Notes: generated from the sequence alone by a model not told the origin. A stretch of DNA of 64,000 bases from Pseudonocardia sp. CNS-004 (GCA_001942185.1 MKJV01000087.1:22083-86082), one strand, 5' to 3'; positions 9,190 to 19,532 are shown, counted from the stretch's first letter. Numbers and translations are program-made.

Positions 9190-9957
9190 CTAGGAGCGCG
9201 GCCGGTCGGCGGAGACGGGGTTGGTCAAGGCACCGACTCCCTCGATCTCCACCGTGACCTCGTCGCCGGGGACCATGGGCCCGACACCGGCCGGGCTGCC
9301 GGTGAGCACGACGTCCCCCGGCCGCAGCGTGATCCAGCGGGTGATGTGGGCCAGCACCCGCGGCACCGAGAAGATCATCTGGTCGGTGTCGGAGGACTGG
9401 ACGGTGCGCGGACCCAGCCGGGTGACGAGCGCCCGCCCACCGGCCGCCACGTCGGTCTCGATCCAGGGCCCCAGCGGGCAGAACGTGTCCGCGCTCTTCG
9501 CGCGCGTCCACTGCCCGTCGGCGCGCCAGTCGTGGGCCGTGACGTCGTTGGCGCAGGTCAGGCCGAGGACGTGGGACATCGCGTTCTCCGGGGTGAGGTC
9601 GCGGGCCACCGCGCCGATCACCACCGCCAGCTCGCCCTCGTATTCCAGGCGATCCACGTCGGCCGGGTGCCACACGGGCTCACCGGGGCCGACCACGGCG
9701 TTCGGCGCCTTGAGGAACAGCGCGGGCTGCTCCGGCCACGGGCGCCCCTTCTCCGCGACCTGGCACGGGTAGTTGCTGCCCACGCAGACGATCGTGCGCG
9801 GCTCGCACGGCGCGAGCAGCCGCACCTCGTCGAGCCGGGCCGCGACCTCCCCCGGCGACGTGCGCTCCCGCAGGGCGCGCACGAAGTCGCCGCTGTCGCC
9901 GGGCTCGACGCACCCGAGGCCGGCCCGGCCCTCCAGCTCGTACCGGACGATCCGCAT
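9190..9957 (-). CDS. Fumarylacetoacetate hydrolase family protein
   Basis: The intact 255-residue product has the FAH fold: CVGSNYPCQVAEKGRP, the metal-binding acidic residues in LEYEGELAVVIG, the catalytic segment GLTCANDVTAHDWR, then KSADTFCPLGPW and LTGSPAGVGPMVPGDEVTVEIEG at the C-terminus. Relatives act as acylpyruvate hydrolases, oxaloacetate decarboxylases or 2-keto-pentenoate-type hydratases, so the substrate cannot be fixed from sequence. It starts 7 nt after the FAD/Fe-S dehydrogenase and is the last gene of that minus-strand operon. Confidence 0.85.
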   Translation of the reverse strand: MRIVRYELEGRAGLGCVEPGDSGDFVRALRERTSPGEVAARLDEVRLLAPCEPRTIVCVGSNYPCQVAEKGRPWPEQPALFLKAPNAVVGPGEPVWHPADVDRLEYEGELAVVIGAVARDLTPENAMSHVLGLTCANDVTAHDWRADGQWTRAKSADTFCPLGPWIETDVAAGGRALVTRLGPRTVQSSDTDQMIFSVPRVLAHITRWITLRPGDVVLTGSPAGVGPMVPGDEVTVEIEGVGALTNPVSADRPRS

Positions 9958-9964
9958 CGCCGGC

Positions 9965-12881
9965 TCAGCCCTTCTCGGACCGGCCGGTCAGGGCCGCCGC
10001 CACCAGTTCGAGCGGGTGCCACGCGGTCCGGCCGACGCCGTGGAAGATCTGCTGGCGGCAGGACACGCCGGTCGCGGCGACGAGGGTGTCCTCCGGCTCG
10101 GACTCGATGGCCGGGAACAGCCGGTCGCGGCCGACTGCGAGGGACGTGTCGTAGTGCTCGGCCTCGAACCCGAAGGACCCCGCCATGCCGCAGCAGCCCG
10201 AGTCGATCTCGGAGACCTCGAGGCCGGGGATGCGGCGCAGCAGCGCCATCGTCGCCGCCGTGCCGACCTCGGCCTTCTGGTGGCAGTGGCCGTGGAACAC
10301 GACGCGGCGCCCGGAGAGCCAGGACTCCTGCGGAAGCACCAGACGCCCCTCGTCGATCGCCTCGACCAGCAGCTCCTCGACCTGGCGGACCCGCTGCCCG
10401 ACCTCCTCGACCTCGGGGAGGTCCGGCAGCAGCGCCCTGGTCTCGTCGCGGAGGGTGAACACGCACGACGGCTCGCAGCCGACGATCGGCGAACCCGGCT
10501 CGGTGTCGCGGGCCAGCGACGTGACCAGGCCCGCCGCCTTGCGCTTCGCGTCCTCCAGCAGGCCCTTGGACAGGCTGGAGCGGCCGCAGCACCCGCCGCC
10601 GGCGAGCTCCACGTTCCACCCCGCCTGCTCCAGCAGCTCGATCGCCGCTTTGCCGATGTGCGGCTCGGTGTAGCTGGTGAACGAGTCGGCCAGCCAGTTC
10701 ACGGTGCCGACCGGGCTCGCCTGCGCCGGCCGAGCGCCGCGGCGGCGGTTCCAGCGCAGCAGGTTGTCGCGCGCGAACTCCGGCAACGGGCGCGCCGCCG
10801 CGATCCCGACCGTACGTTCGGCGAGCGCCCGGACGGCCCGGAAGCGGCCGGGCAGGTTCGACACCGGCGCCGTGGCCGAGCCGAGCCGGTTCAGCGACCG
10901 GATCGCGCCGAAGATCCGGGAGCGCAACGGCGTGCCGTGCCGGGCGTGCTGCTGGTGCAGCGCCTCGGCCTTCAGCGACGCCATGTCGACGCTCATCGGG
11001 CACTCGCTCTTGCACGCCTTGCACATCAGGCAGAGGTCGAGGATCTCGTGCAACCGCTCGTCGGCGAGCGCCGCCTGCGGGTCCGGCTCCGACAGCGCCT
11101 TGACCAGCGCGTTCGCCCGGCCGCGCGTGGAGTGCTCCTCCTGCAAGGTCACCTGGTAGGACGGGCACATCACCCCGCCGGTGGTCTTGCGGCAGAGCCC
11201 GATGTTCATGCAGCGGTCGGCGGCGTCGCGCATCCCGCCGCCCACCACCTCGAACGACAGCATCGTGCGCAGCGGCGGGGCGGGCACCAGCGCGTCGCGG
11301 TCGCGGAGGTTGTCGGTCATCGGCGGCGCGTCGACGATCTTGCCGGGGTTCATCGTGTTCCCCGGGTCGAACAGCCCTTCACCCGGCGCATCGCCTCGTA
11401 CAGCTCGTCGCCGAAGATCTCACGGTTGAACTGCGAGCGCGCCAGCCCGTCGCCGTGCTCGCTGGAGTTGACCCCGCCGTACTCCCGGACCAAGTTCTTG
11501 ATCTTCTCCGCCACCACGCGCATGGTCTCCACCTGCGCGGGGTCGCTCAGGTCGACGAACGGGCGGATGTGCAGGCAGCCCACCGAGCAGTGGCCGTAGA
11601 ACCCGGCCTCGAGCCGGTGCTCGTCGAGGACCTCCTTGAACCGCTGCGTGTACTCGGCGAGGTGCTCCGGCGCCACCGCGGTGTCCTCGATGAACGCCAG
11701 CGGGCGGCGGGTGCCCTCGCCTGCCGCCATGAGCAGTCCGAGGCTCGACTTGCGCACCTTGAGCAGCGCGGTCTGCTCGGCGGCCGTCACGGCCTTCAGC
11801 GTGTGGTAGCCGTGCCCGTTGCGTTCCCAGAGGTCGGCGACGACATCGAGCCGCCCGGCGAGCTCCGCCTCGTCGTCGCCGGAGAAGGACACGAACAGCA
11901 GCGCAGCCGGGTCGCCGACGAGGTGGTTGCCCAGGTCGGCGTACTCGATCTTCTGCCGGGACAGGTCCAGGATCGTCTTGTCCATCAGCTCGACCTGGTG
12001 GGGTCGCAGCTCAGCGCGTCCACCGTCGCCGAGATCGCCGCGTGGGTGCTCTCGAAGTGCCCCACGGCGTAGACGGTCTTCTTCGGCTTCGGGACCAGGT
12101 CGACCACCGCCCGGGTGGCGATGACGAGCGTGCCCTCGGCCCCGACGACGAACTTCGCCAGGTCGAACGGGTTCGCCTCGCCGTAGCCCGCGAGCCGGTC
12201 GAGCCGGTAGCCGCAGGCCCGGCGCCAGAACAGGGGCATGCCCTCCGCGATGGCCTTCTCGTGGGCGGTGACGAGCTCCGGCAGCTCGCGGTAGATCCGC
12301 CCCTCCAGCGTGTCGGCCTGCGCCCGCCGCACGCGCTCCGCCTCGTCGACCGGCTCGAACCGGGTGGTGGAGCCGTCGGAGAGCACGACGTCGAGCGCCC
12401 GGATGTGGTCGATCGTCATCCCGAACGTCAGCGAGCCGCTGCCTGCCGAGTTGTTGCCGAGCATGCCGCCGATCGTCGCCCGGTTGCTGGTGGACGTGTC
12501 GGGGCCGAACATCAGCCCGTGGGCGGCCGCCGCCTCGTTGAGCTGGTCCTGCACCACGCCGACCTCGACGACCGCGGTCCGGGCGACCGGGTCGATCTCG
12601 ATGATCCGGTTCATGTGCCGGGAGAGGTCCAGCACCAGGCCGGGGCCGACGGTCTGCCCCGCCAGGCTGGTGCCCGCACCCCGCGGCACCACCGGCACGC
12701 CGAACTCCGCCGCGGTGCGCACCGTCGCGGCCACGTCCTCGTGGTCGCGCGGGAAGACCACGCCCCGCGGGGTGATCGAGTACATGCTCGCGTCCCGGGA
12801 GAACAGGTGGCGGGTGTAGTCGTCGAAGGCGACCTCGCCTGCCACCCGGGAACGCAGGACGGCTTCCAGCTCGGCAGTCAT
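9965..12881 (-). CDS. Fused FAD-linked / Fe-S 2-hydroxyacid (glycolate-type) dehydrogenase (two frameshifts)
   Basis: Repaired length is about 972 residues. The N-terminal half is a FAD-binding type 4 domain of the GlcD/Dld family (PRGAGTSLAGQTVGPGLVLD, TIGGMLGNNSAGS, FVVGAEGTLVI) with its FAD-oxidase C-terminal domain (GHCSVGCLHIRP). The C-terminal half is a GlcF-like iron-sulfur part with CLMCKACKSECP (4Fe-4S ligands) and two CCG boxes (GGGCCGRSS and DSGCCGMAGSFG). Missing bases near 11997 and 11378 break it into three frames; the joins DPHQVELMD and VKGLFDPGNTMNPG are seamless. Such fusions oxidise D-lactate, glycolate or D-2-hydroxyglutarate. Its aminotransferase neighbour favours glycolate; that is inference. 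Confidence 0.85.
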
Positions 12882-12919
12882 GGGACGGGTCCTCTCGCGG
12901 CGATGCGGCGGATACGGGG

Positions 12920-14085
12920 TCAGTCGGTCTGCAGCCGCTCCAGTGCGGCACCCAGCCCGCGCTGGTCCACCGGGACCCCGGCCAGCGCGAGACCCATCTG
13001 GACCCCGGCGAGGGTGCCGGCGAGGGTCAGGTCGTTGAAGGCGCCGAGGTGCCCGATGCGGAAGATCTTCCCGGCCAGCTTGCCCAGGCCGGCACCCAGC
13101 GACATGTCGAAGCGGTCGAGGATCACCGCACGCACCTTGTCGGCGTCGACGCCCTCCGGCATGACGACCGCGGTCAACGAGCCGGAGTACTCCCGCTCGT
13201 CCTGGCACAGCACCTCGAGGCCCCAGCCCCGGACGGCGGCGCGCGTGGCCTCGCCGTGACGGGTGTGCCGGGCGAAGACGTTCGGCAGGCCCTCCTCGTC
13301 GAGCAGGCGCAAGGCCTCCTTCAGGCCGAACATGAGGTTGGTGTTCGGGGTGTAGGGGAAGAAGCCGCGCTCGTTGGCCTCGAGCATCGGGCACCAGTCC
13401 CAGAACGTCCGCGGCAGCCGCGAGGTCTTCGACGCCTCGAGCGCCTTGTCGCTGATGGCGTTGAAGCTCATGCCCGGGGGCAGCATCAGGCCCTTCTGCG
13501 AGCCCGCCACGGTGACGTCCACACCCCACTCGTCGTGCCGGTAGTCGATCGACCCGAGCGACGAGATCGTGTCGACGTGGAGGAGCGCCGGGTGCCCCGC
13601 CGCGTCGATCGCCGCCCTGATCTCCGGGATCCGGCTGGTCACGCCGGTGGAGGTCTCGTTGTGCACCACGCACACCGCCTTGATCCGGTGTGCCCGGTCC
13701 GCCGCCAGCCGCTCGGTGACGGTCTCGGGGTTCACGCCGTGCCGCCAGTCGCCGGGCACGAAGTCGACCTCGAGACCGAGACCGCGGGCCATCTGCTGCC
13801 AGAGGGTCGCGAAGTGGCCGGTCTCGAAGCACAGCACCGCGTCGCCCGGGTCGAGCGTGTTGACCAGCGCCGCCTCCCACGCCCCCGTCCCGGTGGCCGG
13901 GTACACGACCACGGGGTTCGTCGTGCCGAACACGGGCTTGATGTCCCGGAGCAGCCCTTGTGCCAGCGCCTGGAACTCCGGGCCGCGGTGGTCGATCGTG
14001 GGCGCGACATCGCCCGGAGCACCGGGTCCGGCACGTTGGTCGGGCCCGGGATCTGCAGGAAGTGGCGCCCCGCCGCGTACGTCAT
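12920..14085 (-). CDS. Serine-glyoxylate (or alanine-glyoxylate) aminotransferase, class V (frameshifted)
   Basis: PLP enzyme of about 388 residues that transaminates glyoxylate to glycine. The N-terminus has QIPGPTNVPDPVLRAM, the central part HVDTISSLGSIDYRHDEWGVD (cofactor Asp) and VAGSQKGLMLPPGMSFNAIS with the Schiff-base lysine, all characteristic of the SgaA subgroup. One missing C near 14008 separates residues 1-27 from the rest. It opens a minus-strand operon with the glycolate-type dehydrogenase (38 nt downstream) and FAH genes. The promoter side faces a transporter gene and carries GntR-type repeats. Confidence 0.88.
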
Positions 14086-14143
14086 GTGTCCTCCAACTCG
14101 ACTCCGAGCAACTCCCTCGAGGAGGCCTTGGCCGCACCCCTCG

Positions 14144-14164
14144 ATACGGTATACGGTCTACGGT
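14144..14164. promoter_or_regulatory. Tandem ATACGGT repeats, putative GntR operator
   Basis: Three 7-bp units, ATACGGT (14144-14150), ATACGGT (14151-14157) and CTACGGT (14158-14164), lie between the divergent aminotransferase and transporter genes and contain a GTATAC core at 14149-14154. The 10-mer ATACGGTATA also occurs upstream of the GntR gene, which points to that regulator as the ligand. Confidence 0.6.
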
Positions 14165-14243
14165 AGCGGCGTCCAGAGATGCTCGACACCCCGGCCGCAC
14201 AGCACCCCCTGCCTGCGTCATCGCCGACCACAGAGGATTCGTG

Positions 14244-15608
14244 ATGTCCATTCAGCTCGTCACCGTCGTGGCGCTCGTGCTGGTGTTCCTGACAGCGACG
14301 ATCCTGCCGGTCCACATGGGAGCACTGGCGTTCGTCGCCGCATTCGTGGTCGGCACCGTGTTCGTCGGCGAGAGCACCGACGACATCGTCGCCGGCTTCC
14401 CCGGCGACCTGTTCATCATCCTGGTCGGCGTCACGCTGCTCTTCGCGATCGCGAAGGGCAACGGCACGGTCGACCGGCTCGTCCAGCTGGCCGTGCGCGC
14501 GGTGGGCGGGCGGATCGCCCTGATCCCCTGGGTGATGTTCCTGGTCACCGGCGTCCTGACGGCGGTGGGCGCCGTCGTGCCCGCCGCGGTGGCGATCATC
14601 GCTCCCATCGGCATGGGCTTCGCGAACCGCTACCGGATCAGCCCCATGCTGATGGGCCTGCTCATCATCAACGGAGCGAGCGCGGGCGGCTTCTCGCCGA
14701 TGAGCATCTTCGGCAGCATCGTCAACGGCGTCGTCGACCGCAACGCCCTGCCCAGCAGCCCCGGACTGCTCTTCCTGTCCTCCTTCCTGTTCAACGTCGC
14801 GCTGAGCGTCGTCGTGTTCTTCCTGTTCGGTGGCCGCGAGCTCATCCGCCGCTCCGGCGAGGTCGTGGCCACAGCCACCGCCGCGGCCGAGAGCGTCCCG
14901 GTCGGCGCCACGTCCCTGGTCGGCGGCCCGCTGCCGGGCCCGTCGACCACCGCAGGTGGTTCCGGCTCCTCGGCAGGCCTCTCCGACGACGACCCGACCG
15001 CTCCGCAGCCGCTGACCCGGGACAACGTGTTCACCCTGCTCGGGCTGGCCGCGCTCGCCGTCGGCGCGCTCGGGTTCGGCCTCGACGTCGGCTTCACGGC
15101 GTTGACCGTCGCCGCCGTGCTGTCGCTGATCTCGCCGGTCTCCGCGAAGGCCGCCGTCGGTCAGGTCGCGTGGCCGACCGTACTGCTGATCTGCGGGATC
15201 GTGACGTTCGTTTCGCTCATGGAACGGGTCGGCACGATCGACTGGCTCGGCCACCTGGTCACCCAGATCGGCTCGCCACTGCTCGCCGCGATCATCATCT
15301 GCCTGATCGGCGCCATCGTGTCGGCGTTCGCGTCGACCACCGGCATCCTCGGCGCCCTCATCCCGCTCGCGGTGCCGTTCCTGCTGGCCGGTGAGGTCGG
15401 AGCGATCGGCCTGATCATCGCCCTGTCCATCTCGTCCTCGGTGGTCGACTCCTCGCCGTTCTCCACCAGCGGCGCGCTGGTCGTCGCGAACTCGCCGGAA
15501 GCCCAGAACGACAAGGTCTTCCGCGGGCTGATGGTCTGGGGCTTCTCGATGTGCGCCGTGGCGCCGATCGCGACCTGGCTCCTGTTCGTGGTGCCCGGCT
15601 GGGGCTGA
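14244..15608 (+). CDS. SLC13/MatC-like dicarboxylate or organic-acid permease
   Basis: A 454-residue polytopic membrane protein with about 11-12 hydrophobic segments and a central hydrophilic loop (about residues 205-260, rich in Gly, Ser and Pro). The pattern of two half-repeats, with SAGGFSPMSIFGSIVNG in the first and SISSSVVDSSPFSTSGALVV in the second, matches the malonate/dicarboxylate carrier (MatC) branch of the ion-transporter superfamily. It diverges from the glyoxylate aminotransferase operon, so a C2-C4 acid such as glycolate, malonate or tartronate is a sensible guess. The start at 14244 has AGAGGA upstream; GTG 14241 is an alternative. Confidence 0.8.
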   Translation: MSIQLVTVVALVLVFLTATILPVHMGALAFVAAFVVGTVFVGESTDDIVAGFPGDLFIILVGVTLLFAIAKGNGTVDRLVQLAVRAVGGRIALIPWVMFLVTGVLTAVGAVVPAAVAIIAPIGMGFANRYRISPMLMGLLIINGASAGGFSPMSIFGSIVNGVVDRNALPSSPGLLFLSSFLFNVALSVVVFFLFGGRELIRRSGEVVATATAAAESVPVGATSLVGGPLPGPSTTAGGSGSSAGLSDDDPTAPQPLTRDNVFTLLGLAALAVGALGFGLDVGFTALTVAAVLSLISPVSAKAAVGQVAWPTVLLICGIVTFVSLMERVGTIDWLGHLVTQIGSPLLAAIIICLIGAIVSAFASTTGILGALIPLAVPFLLAGEVGAIGLIIALSISSSVVDSSPFSTSGALVVANSPEAQNDKVFRGLMVWGFSMCAVAPIATWLLFVVPGWG

Positions 15609-15674
15609 CCGCGCCCGCCTCTGCTGCCTGGAGCCGGAGCGAAGGCCCTTCCCTCGCTCACGAACACTGGTGCC

Positions 15675-15698
15675 CACACACCAACTGCAGTTCGTGTG
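15675..15698. repeat. Inverted repeat between convergent genes
   Basis: A central perfect palindrome AACTGCAGTT (15683-15692) is flanked by CACAC and GTGTG, between the transporter and the GntR gene. It may be a bidirectional terminator of unusual shape; there are no T-runs. Confidence 0.3.
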
Positions 15699-15735
15699 CG
15701 AGCACCACATCCGTGTGTGACCGCCCGGAGGCCGG

Positions 15736-16506
15736 TCAGCCCCGCGTCGCCTCCGACCGGGCCATCGTCCGCTCGCGCCTGCGGACCAGCCAGGCCTCGG
15801 ACGCCTGCGTCCCCCCGTCGAGCCGGTCGACGACGTCGATGAGGAAGAAGCTGTGGCCGTGATCGGCCAACGCGCGCTGCGCCGCGTCCGGGTCACCGGC
15901 CTCGATGATCTCCAGCAGCTCGCGGTGCCGTTCGACGTTCTCCATGAGGCTTTCGCGATCGCGCAGGGCGGTGCGGTTGAGGGCCATGCACAGCTGCATC
16001 TGCAGAGACAGGGCGCGATAGGCCTCGGTGAGCCTGCCGTGCCCGGCCAGCGCGACGAGCGAGAGGTGGAAATCGAACTTGCGCTGCGTGAACAACCCCT
16101 CGTCGCCCGAGCGCCCCGCCTCCTCGAACGCACGCAGCGCGGCTCGACACGGCTCCAGGTCGGCCGCCGAACGGACCGGGACCGCGAGCCCCATCGCGAG
16201 CGCCTCGAGGTCCTCCCGCAGCGTGACGATCTCGTACACGTCGTGCCTGGTCAGCGGTCGGACGATGAGGCCGCGTGGCGGGCGCGCGACGACGAGGCCC
16301 TCATGCATCAGGGACTGCAGGGCCTCCCGGAGCGGCGGCCGCGACACCCCGAGCTGCTCGGTGAGCCGGGACTCGACGAGCCGCTCCCCGAGCGCGAGAT
16401 CACCTGCAAGGATCATCCGGCGCAGCTCGTCTGCCGCCAGCTCGGCCATGGTCGGGGGCGCGACGATCCGCCCCTTGGATCCGGTCTCCGTCGCAGTCAC
16501 GGCCAC
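15736..16506 (-). CDS. GntR-family (FadR/FCD) transcriptional regulator
   Basis: Intact 256-residue regulator. The N-terminal winged helix has LAADELRRMILAGDLALGERL, the recognition region LTEQLGVSRPPLREALQSL and the wing GLVVARPPRGLIV. The C-terminal FCD domain carries the metal-site pattern (REDLEALAMG, FDFHLSLVALAGH, NVERHRELLEIIEAGD, ALADHGHSF), as in regulators that sense small carboxylates. Its own upstream region and the aminotransferase/transporter intergenic region share a 10-bp motif, so autoregulation plus control of both divergent units is likely. Confidence 0.9.
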   Translation of the reverse strand: MAVTATETGSKGRIVAPPTMAELAADELRRMILAGDLALGERLVESRLTEQLGVSRPPLREALQSLMHEGLVVARPPRGLIVRPLTRHDVYEIVTLREDLEALAMGLAVPVRSAADLEPCRAALRAFEEAGRSGDEGLFTQRKFDFHLSLVALAGHGRLTEAYRALSLQMQLCMALNRTALRDRESLMENVERHRELLEIIEAGDPDAAQRALADHGHSFFLIDVVDRLDGGTQASEAWLVRRRERTMARSEATRG

Positions 16507-16521
16507 CCCCTCACAGCGTCA

Positions 16522-16540
16522 GTATACGGTATATATACGC
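16522..16540. promoter_or_regulatory. Putative GntR auto-operator
   Basis: GTATACGGTATATATAC is an inverted repeat (GTATA-N7-TATAC) beginning 16 nt upstream of the GntR start. It shares ATACGGTATA with the repeats at 14144-14164. The AT-rich stretch stands out in a GC-rich context. Confidence 0.6.
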
Positions 16541-16769
16541 CGTTCCGGACACCGCGAAGGACTGCGAAGACTCGCCGATCAAGGGCAGATGGCGGTCGGT
16601 CGATCGTCGATCGCAACCATTTGCCCTTGGTCACAGACGTCAGGCCGGCAAGGAGAGGCGAGGGGGCGGCCAGCCGGTGGCCCACCGGCTCGTCGATCAC
16701 ACACGCTACTGTCCGTTTCGCACGTTTCAGCAGCGTTCGTGCACGGTGACGGAGGAGGAACGAGCTCGG

Positions 16770-17362
16770 ATGGGTCTACTCGACAAGCTCAGGGAGAGGC
16801 TTGCGGGTCCCGCAGGTCAGGGGTCTCGGGGTCACGGCGCTCCGGCGCCGCAGGCGCGGCCGCCGCAGGATCCGGACCAGGCCGCCATCGAGAGGTACCG
16901 CTACATGCTGCGCACCGCGCCGCCGGAGACGGTGGAGCAGGCGCACGCCGAGGCGTTCGCGAAGCTGACGCCGGAGCAGCGCCAGAAGGTGCTCGCCGAC
17001 CTGGGATCCGAGGTGCCGGAGTCCGAGCGGGCCAGGTCGACCGATCCGCAGGAGATGGCGCGGATGGCGACCCGGGCGGAGATGCGCCAGCCCGGCACCA
17101 TGGAACGGACGCTGGGCGGCGGCGCCGGTGCCGCGGCATGGGCGGCGGCATGGGGATGGGCGGCATGATCGCCGGCACCCTGCTGGCGAGCGTCGCGGGC
17201 GCGTTCATCGGCAGCGCGATCGCCGACGCGTTCTTCGCCGACGACACCGGGTTCGAGGAGGAGGCACAGGCCGCGGAGGAGCCCGCGCCCGAGCCGGCCG
17301 ACGAGGGCGGCTTCGAGGACCCGGGCGCGTTCGACGACGGCGGGGACTTCGGCGAGTTCTGA
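16770..17362 (+). CDS. Uncharacterised Gly/Met-rich protein with one membrane-like segment (frameshifted)
   Basis: I do not recognise a named family. The repaired product (about 197 residues) has an N-terminal amphipathic start MGLLDKLRERLAGP, a Pro/Gln-rich stretch, a helical region with AFAKLTPEQRQKVLADLGSE, then a Gly-Met cluster GMGGGMGMGGMIAG, a hydrophobic Ala/Gly segment TLLASVAGAFIGSAIADAFF, and a very acidic tail. One missing G near 17133 changes frame just before the Gly-Met cluster. A strong GGAGGAGGAA site precedes the ATG. The layout resembles small membrane-associated proteins with a glycine-zipper helix. Confidence 0.65.
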
Positions 17363-17506
17363 TCCCGTCCCACCTCGGGCGGTATCGGTTGTCGCGGTCA
17401 CGCCCCGCGGGGGCCGCACGACGACCGGCGACCGCAGGTGGCCGCCCGGCGCTCGCACCCGAAGGGGGCCGACCGGCGCTCCGCGATCCGCCCGAGGATC
17501 GGGCCC

Positions 17507-18750
17507 GTGCAGCCCACCGAGCCTCCCGTGCGGTCCCGGGCCCGCCACCGTCGCGCCGCGCCTGCGGTGGAGACGGGACACGGCCACGGGCACGGCCACT
17601 CCCCTGCCACCCCCGCCGAGCGCCGGGTGCGCGTGCTCATCGCCGCGCTGCTCGTACCGTGCGCGGTGGCGACGGTGGCCGGCCTGCTGCTGCTCGCGCC
17701 GACCGGGCCCGGTCCGGCGGCGGACGCTTCCCCCAGGATCGACGGGCACATCACCGCGGCCGAGGAGACCGCTGCGCCAACGACCCGGTGGCCGAGGGCT
17801 GCCTCACCCTGACCGTCGACGTGTCGGAGGGGCCGCTCGCCGGCACGAGCATCACGACCCAGGTGTCGGTCGTGCGCGGGGCGGCGCCGTTCGGTGCCGG
17901 GGACGACGTCATCCTCACCACCGGCGGCCTCGACCCGACGAACCCCGCGGAGTACGAGGTCGTCGACTTCCAGCGCGACACCCCGCTGCTCGCGCTGGGC
18001 CTGCTCTTCGCCGCGGCGGTGCTCGCGCTGGGCGCCCGGCGGGGGCTCGCCGCGCTGCTCGCGCTGGGCCTCACCGCCGCCACTCTGGTCGGCTTCGTCC
18101 TGCCCGCGATCCTCGCCGGGGAGGACCCGCTCGCCGTCGCCGTCGTGGCCTGCTCGGCGATCATGTTCGGCGCGCTCTACCTGACCCACGGCTTCTCCGC
18201 CCGCACGTCGACGGCGGTTCTCGGCACGCTCGTGAGCCTGCTGCTGATCGGGGTGCTCGGCGCGGCGTTCACCCACCTCACCCGCCTCAGCGGCGCCGAC
18301 GAGGACACCGCGAACCTCGGTGCGGTCCTCGGCGCCGACGTCGACGGGCGCGGCCTGCTCATGGCCGGCCTGCTGATCGGCGCGCTCGGGGCGCTCGACG
18401 ACGTCACCGTGACCCAGACGACCGCGGTGTGGGAGCTGCGCGCAGCGGATCCCACGCTGCGCGGCGGTGCCCTGTTCCGCTCGGCCATGCGGATCGGCCG
18501 CGACCACGTCGCGTCGGCGGTGAACACGCTGGTACTCGCCTACGCCGGCACCACCCTGCCGCTGCTCCTGCTCTTCTCCGCGGCCCAGCGCGGCCTCACC
18601 GACGTCCTGACCACGCAGGTCATCGCCACCGAGGTCGTGCGCACGCTCGTCGGCAGCGTCGGGCTGGTGGCCGCCGTCCCGGTCACCACGGCCGTCGCGG
18701 TCGTCGTCGCGAGCAGCGGCCGGGCACCGGCCGTGGCGCACGGGCGCTGA
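17507..18750 (+). CDS. YibE/F-like multi-spanning membrane protein (frameshifted)
   Basis: About 414 residues. The N-terminus is cytoplasmic and has a His-rich stretch TGHGHGHGH, then one membrane segment (VRVLIAALLVPCAVATVAGL), an extracytoplasmic domain with two Cys (CANDPVAEGC), and about seven more membrane segments. The core with THGFSARTSTAVLGTL, GALDDVTVTQTTAVWEL and SAVNTLVLAYAGTTLPLLL is characteristic of the YibE/F family, whose function is unproven. A missing base near 17770 separates the N-terminal part from the rest. I prefer GTG 17507 (GAGGATCGG upstream); GTG 17438 is also in frame. The His-rich tail suggests metal handling. Confidence 0.75.
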
Positions 18751-18855
18751 GCGAGAAGGCCACGCGACGACCGCTCGACGCATCCGGTCGGTCACACGTC
18801 GTCGGGATCTCCCCGATTCGTCACCCGTACGGTCCGGTTTCTCTACGCTGCCCCC

Positions 18856-19407
18856 GTGGCCGGGCCGACGCTTCCGCACGGCCGCCGCGCCCGGACGGTC
18901 GCGGCGGCGGGCGCCGCCGCGGTCTCCACCGGCTGCGGCCACCTCCTCGCCACCGGCGCCCCACCCCCACTGGCGGGCCTGCTGCTGGCGGTGGTCCTCA
19001 CCGCCGCGGGCGCGTGGTGGCTCACCCGCGACGAGCTGGGCTGGGAACGGTTGGCGGCGGCCCAGCTCGCCGCGCAGCTCGGCGGCCACGCACTGTTCGT
19101 CGCCACCGCCACCGACCCGGCCACCCACACCGGCCACACGGGCATCGGCCCGGAGCTGGTCCTGCTCGCGCACGTGGTCGCCGCCGCCGGCGCGGGAGCG
19201 TGGCTGCGCCACGGGGAACGTCGCGCCGTCGCGGCCGCCACCCGGGCGGTCGCCGCGATGCTGCACGTCCTGTCCTGGCTGTGGCTCGCCGGCGGGCCGG
19301 TGCGCGACGTCACCGCGCCGCCACGGCCGGACGGCTCCGCGTTCGCCGTCCTGACGTCCTGCCTGCGGCACTCGATCGTCCACCGGGGACCTCCGGCACT
19401 TCGCTGA
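18856..19407 (+). CDS. Hypothetical membrane protein
   Basis: A 183-residue Ala/Leu-rich protein with about four or five membrane segments (AAAVSTGCGHLL, LAGLLLAVVLTAAGAWWL, LVLLAHVVAAAGAGAWL, AVAAMLHVLSWLWLA) and a His-rich loop (THTGHTG). No family recognised. It precedes the PepSY, PCu(A)C and Dyp peroxidase genes and is probably part of the same metal-related set. The start is GTG 18856 with the promoter in the 105 nt after the YibE/F gene. Confidence 0.6.
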   Translation: MAGPTLPHGRRARTVAAAGAAAVSTGCGHLLATGAPPPLAGLLLAVVLTAAGAWWLTRDELGWERLAAAQLAAQLGGHALFVATATDPATHTGHTGIGPELVLLAHVVAAAGAGAWLRHGERRAVAAATRAVAAMLHVLSWLWLAGGPVRDVTAPPRPDGSAFAVLTSCLRHSIVHRGPPALR

Positions 19408-19532
19408 CCCCTGCTCACCGGCCCCGCTCGCCGGGCACCCCGCCACGCACGTACGCGCCGCCGTGCGCACGTGCCGTGCCGTGCCGTGCCCCGCCGGGCC
19501 GATCCTCAGCGACCCGAAACCGGAGACCCCGC

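Noticed and set aside
19476..19496. CGTGC tandem repeats before the PepSY gene
   Set aside because: Only about four short units in a GC-rich leader; no regulatory or CRISPR-like structure.
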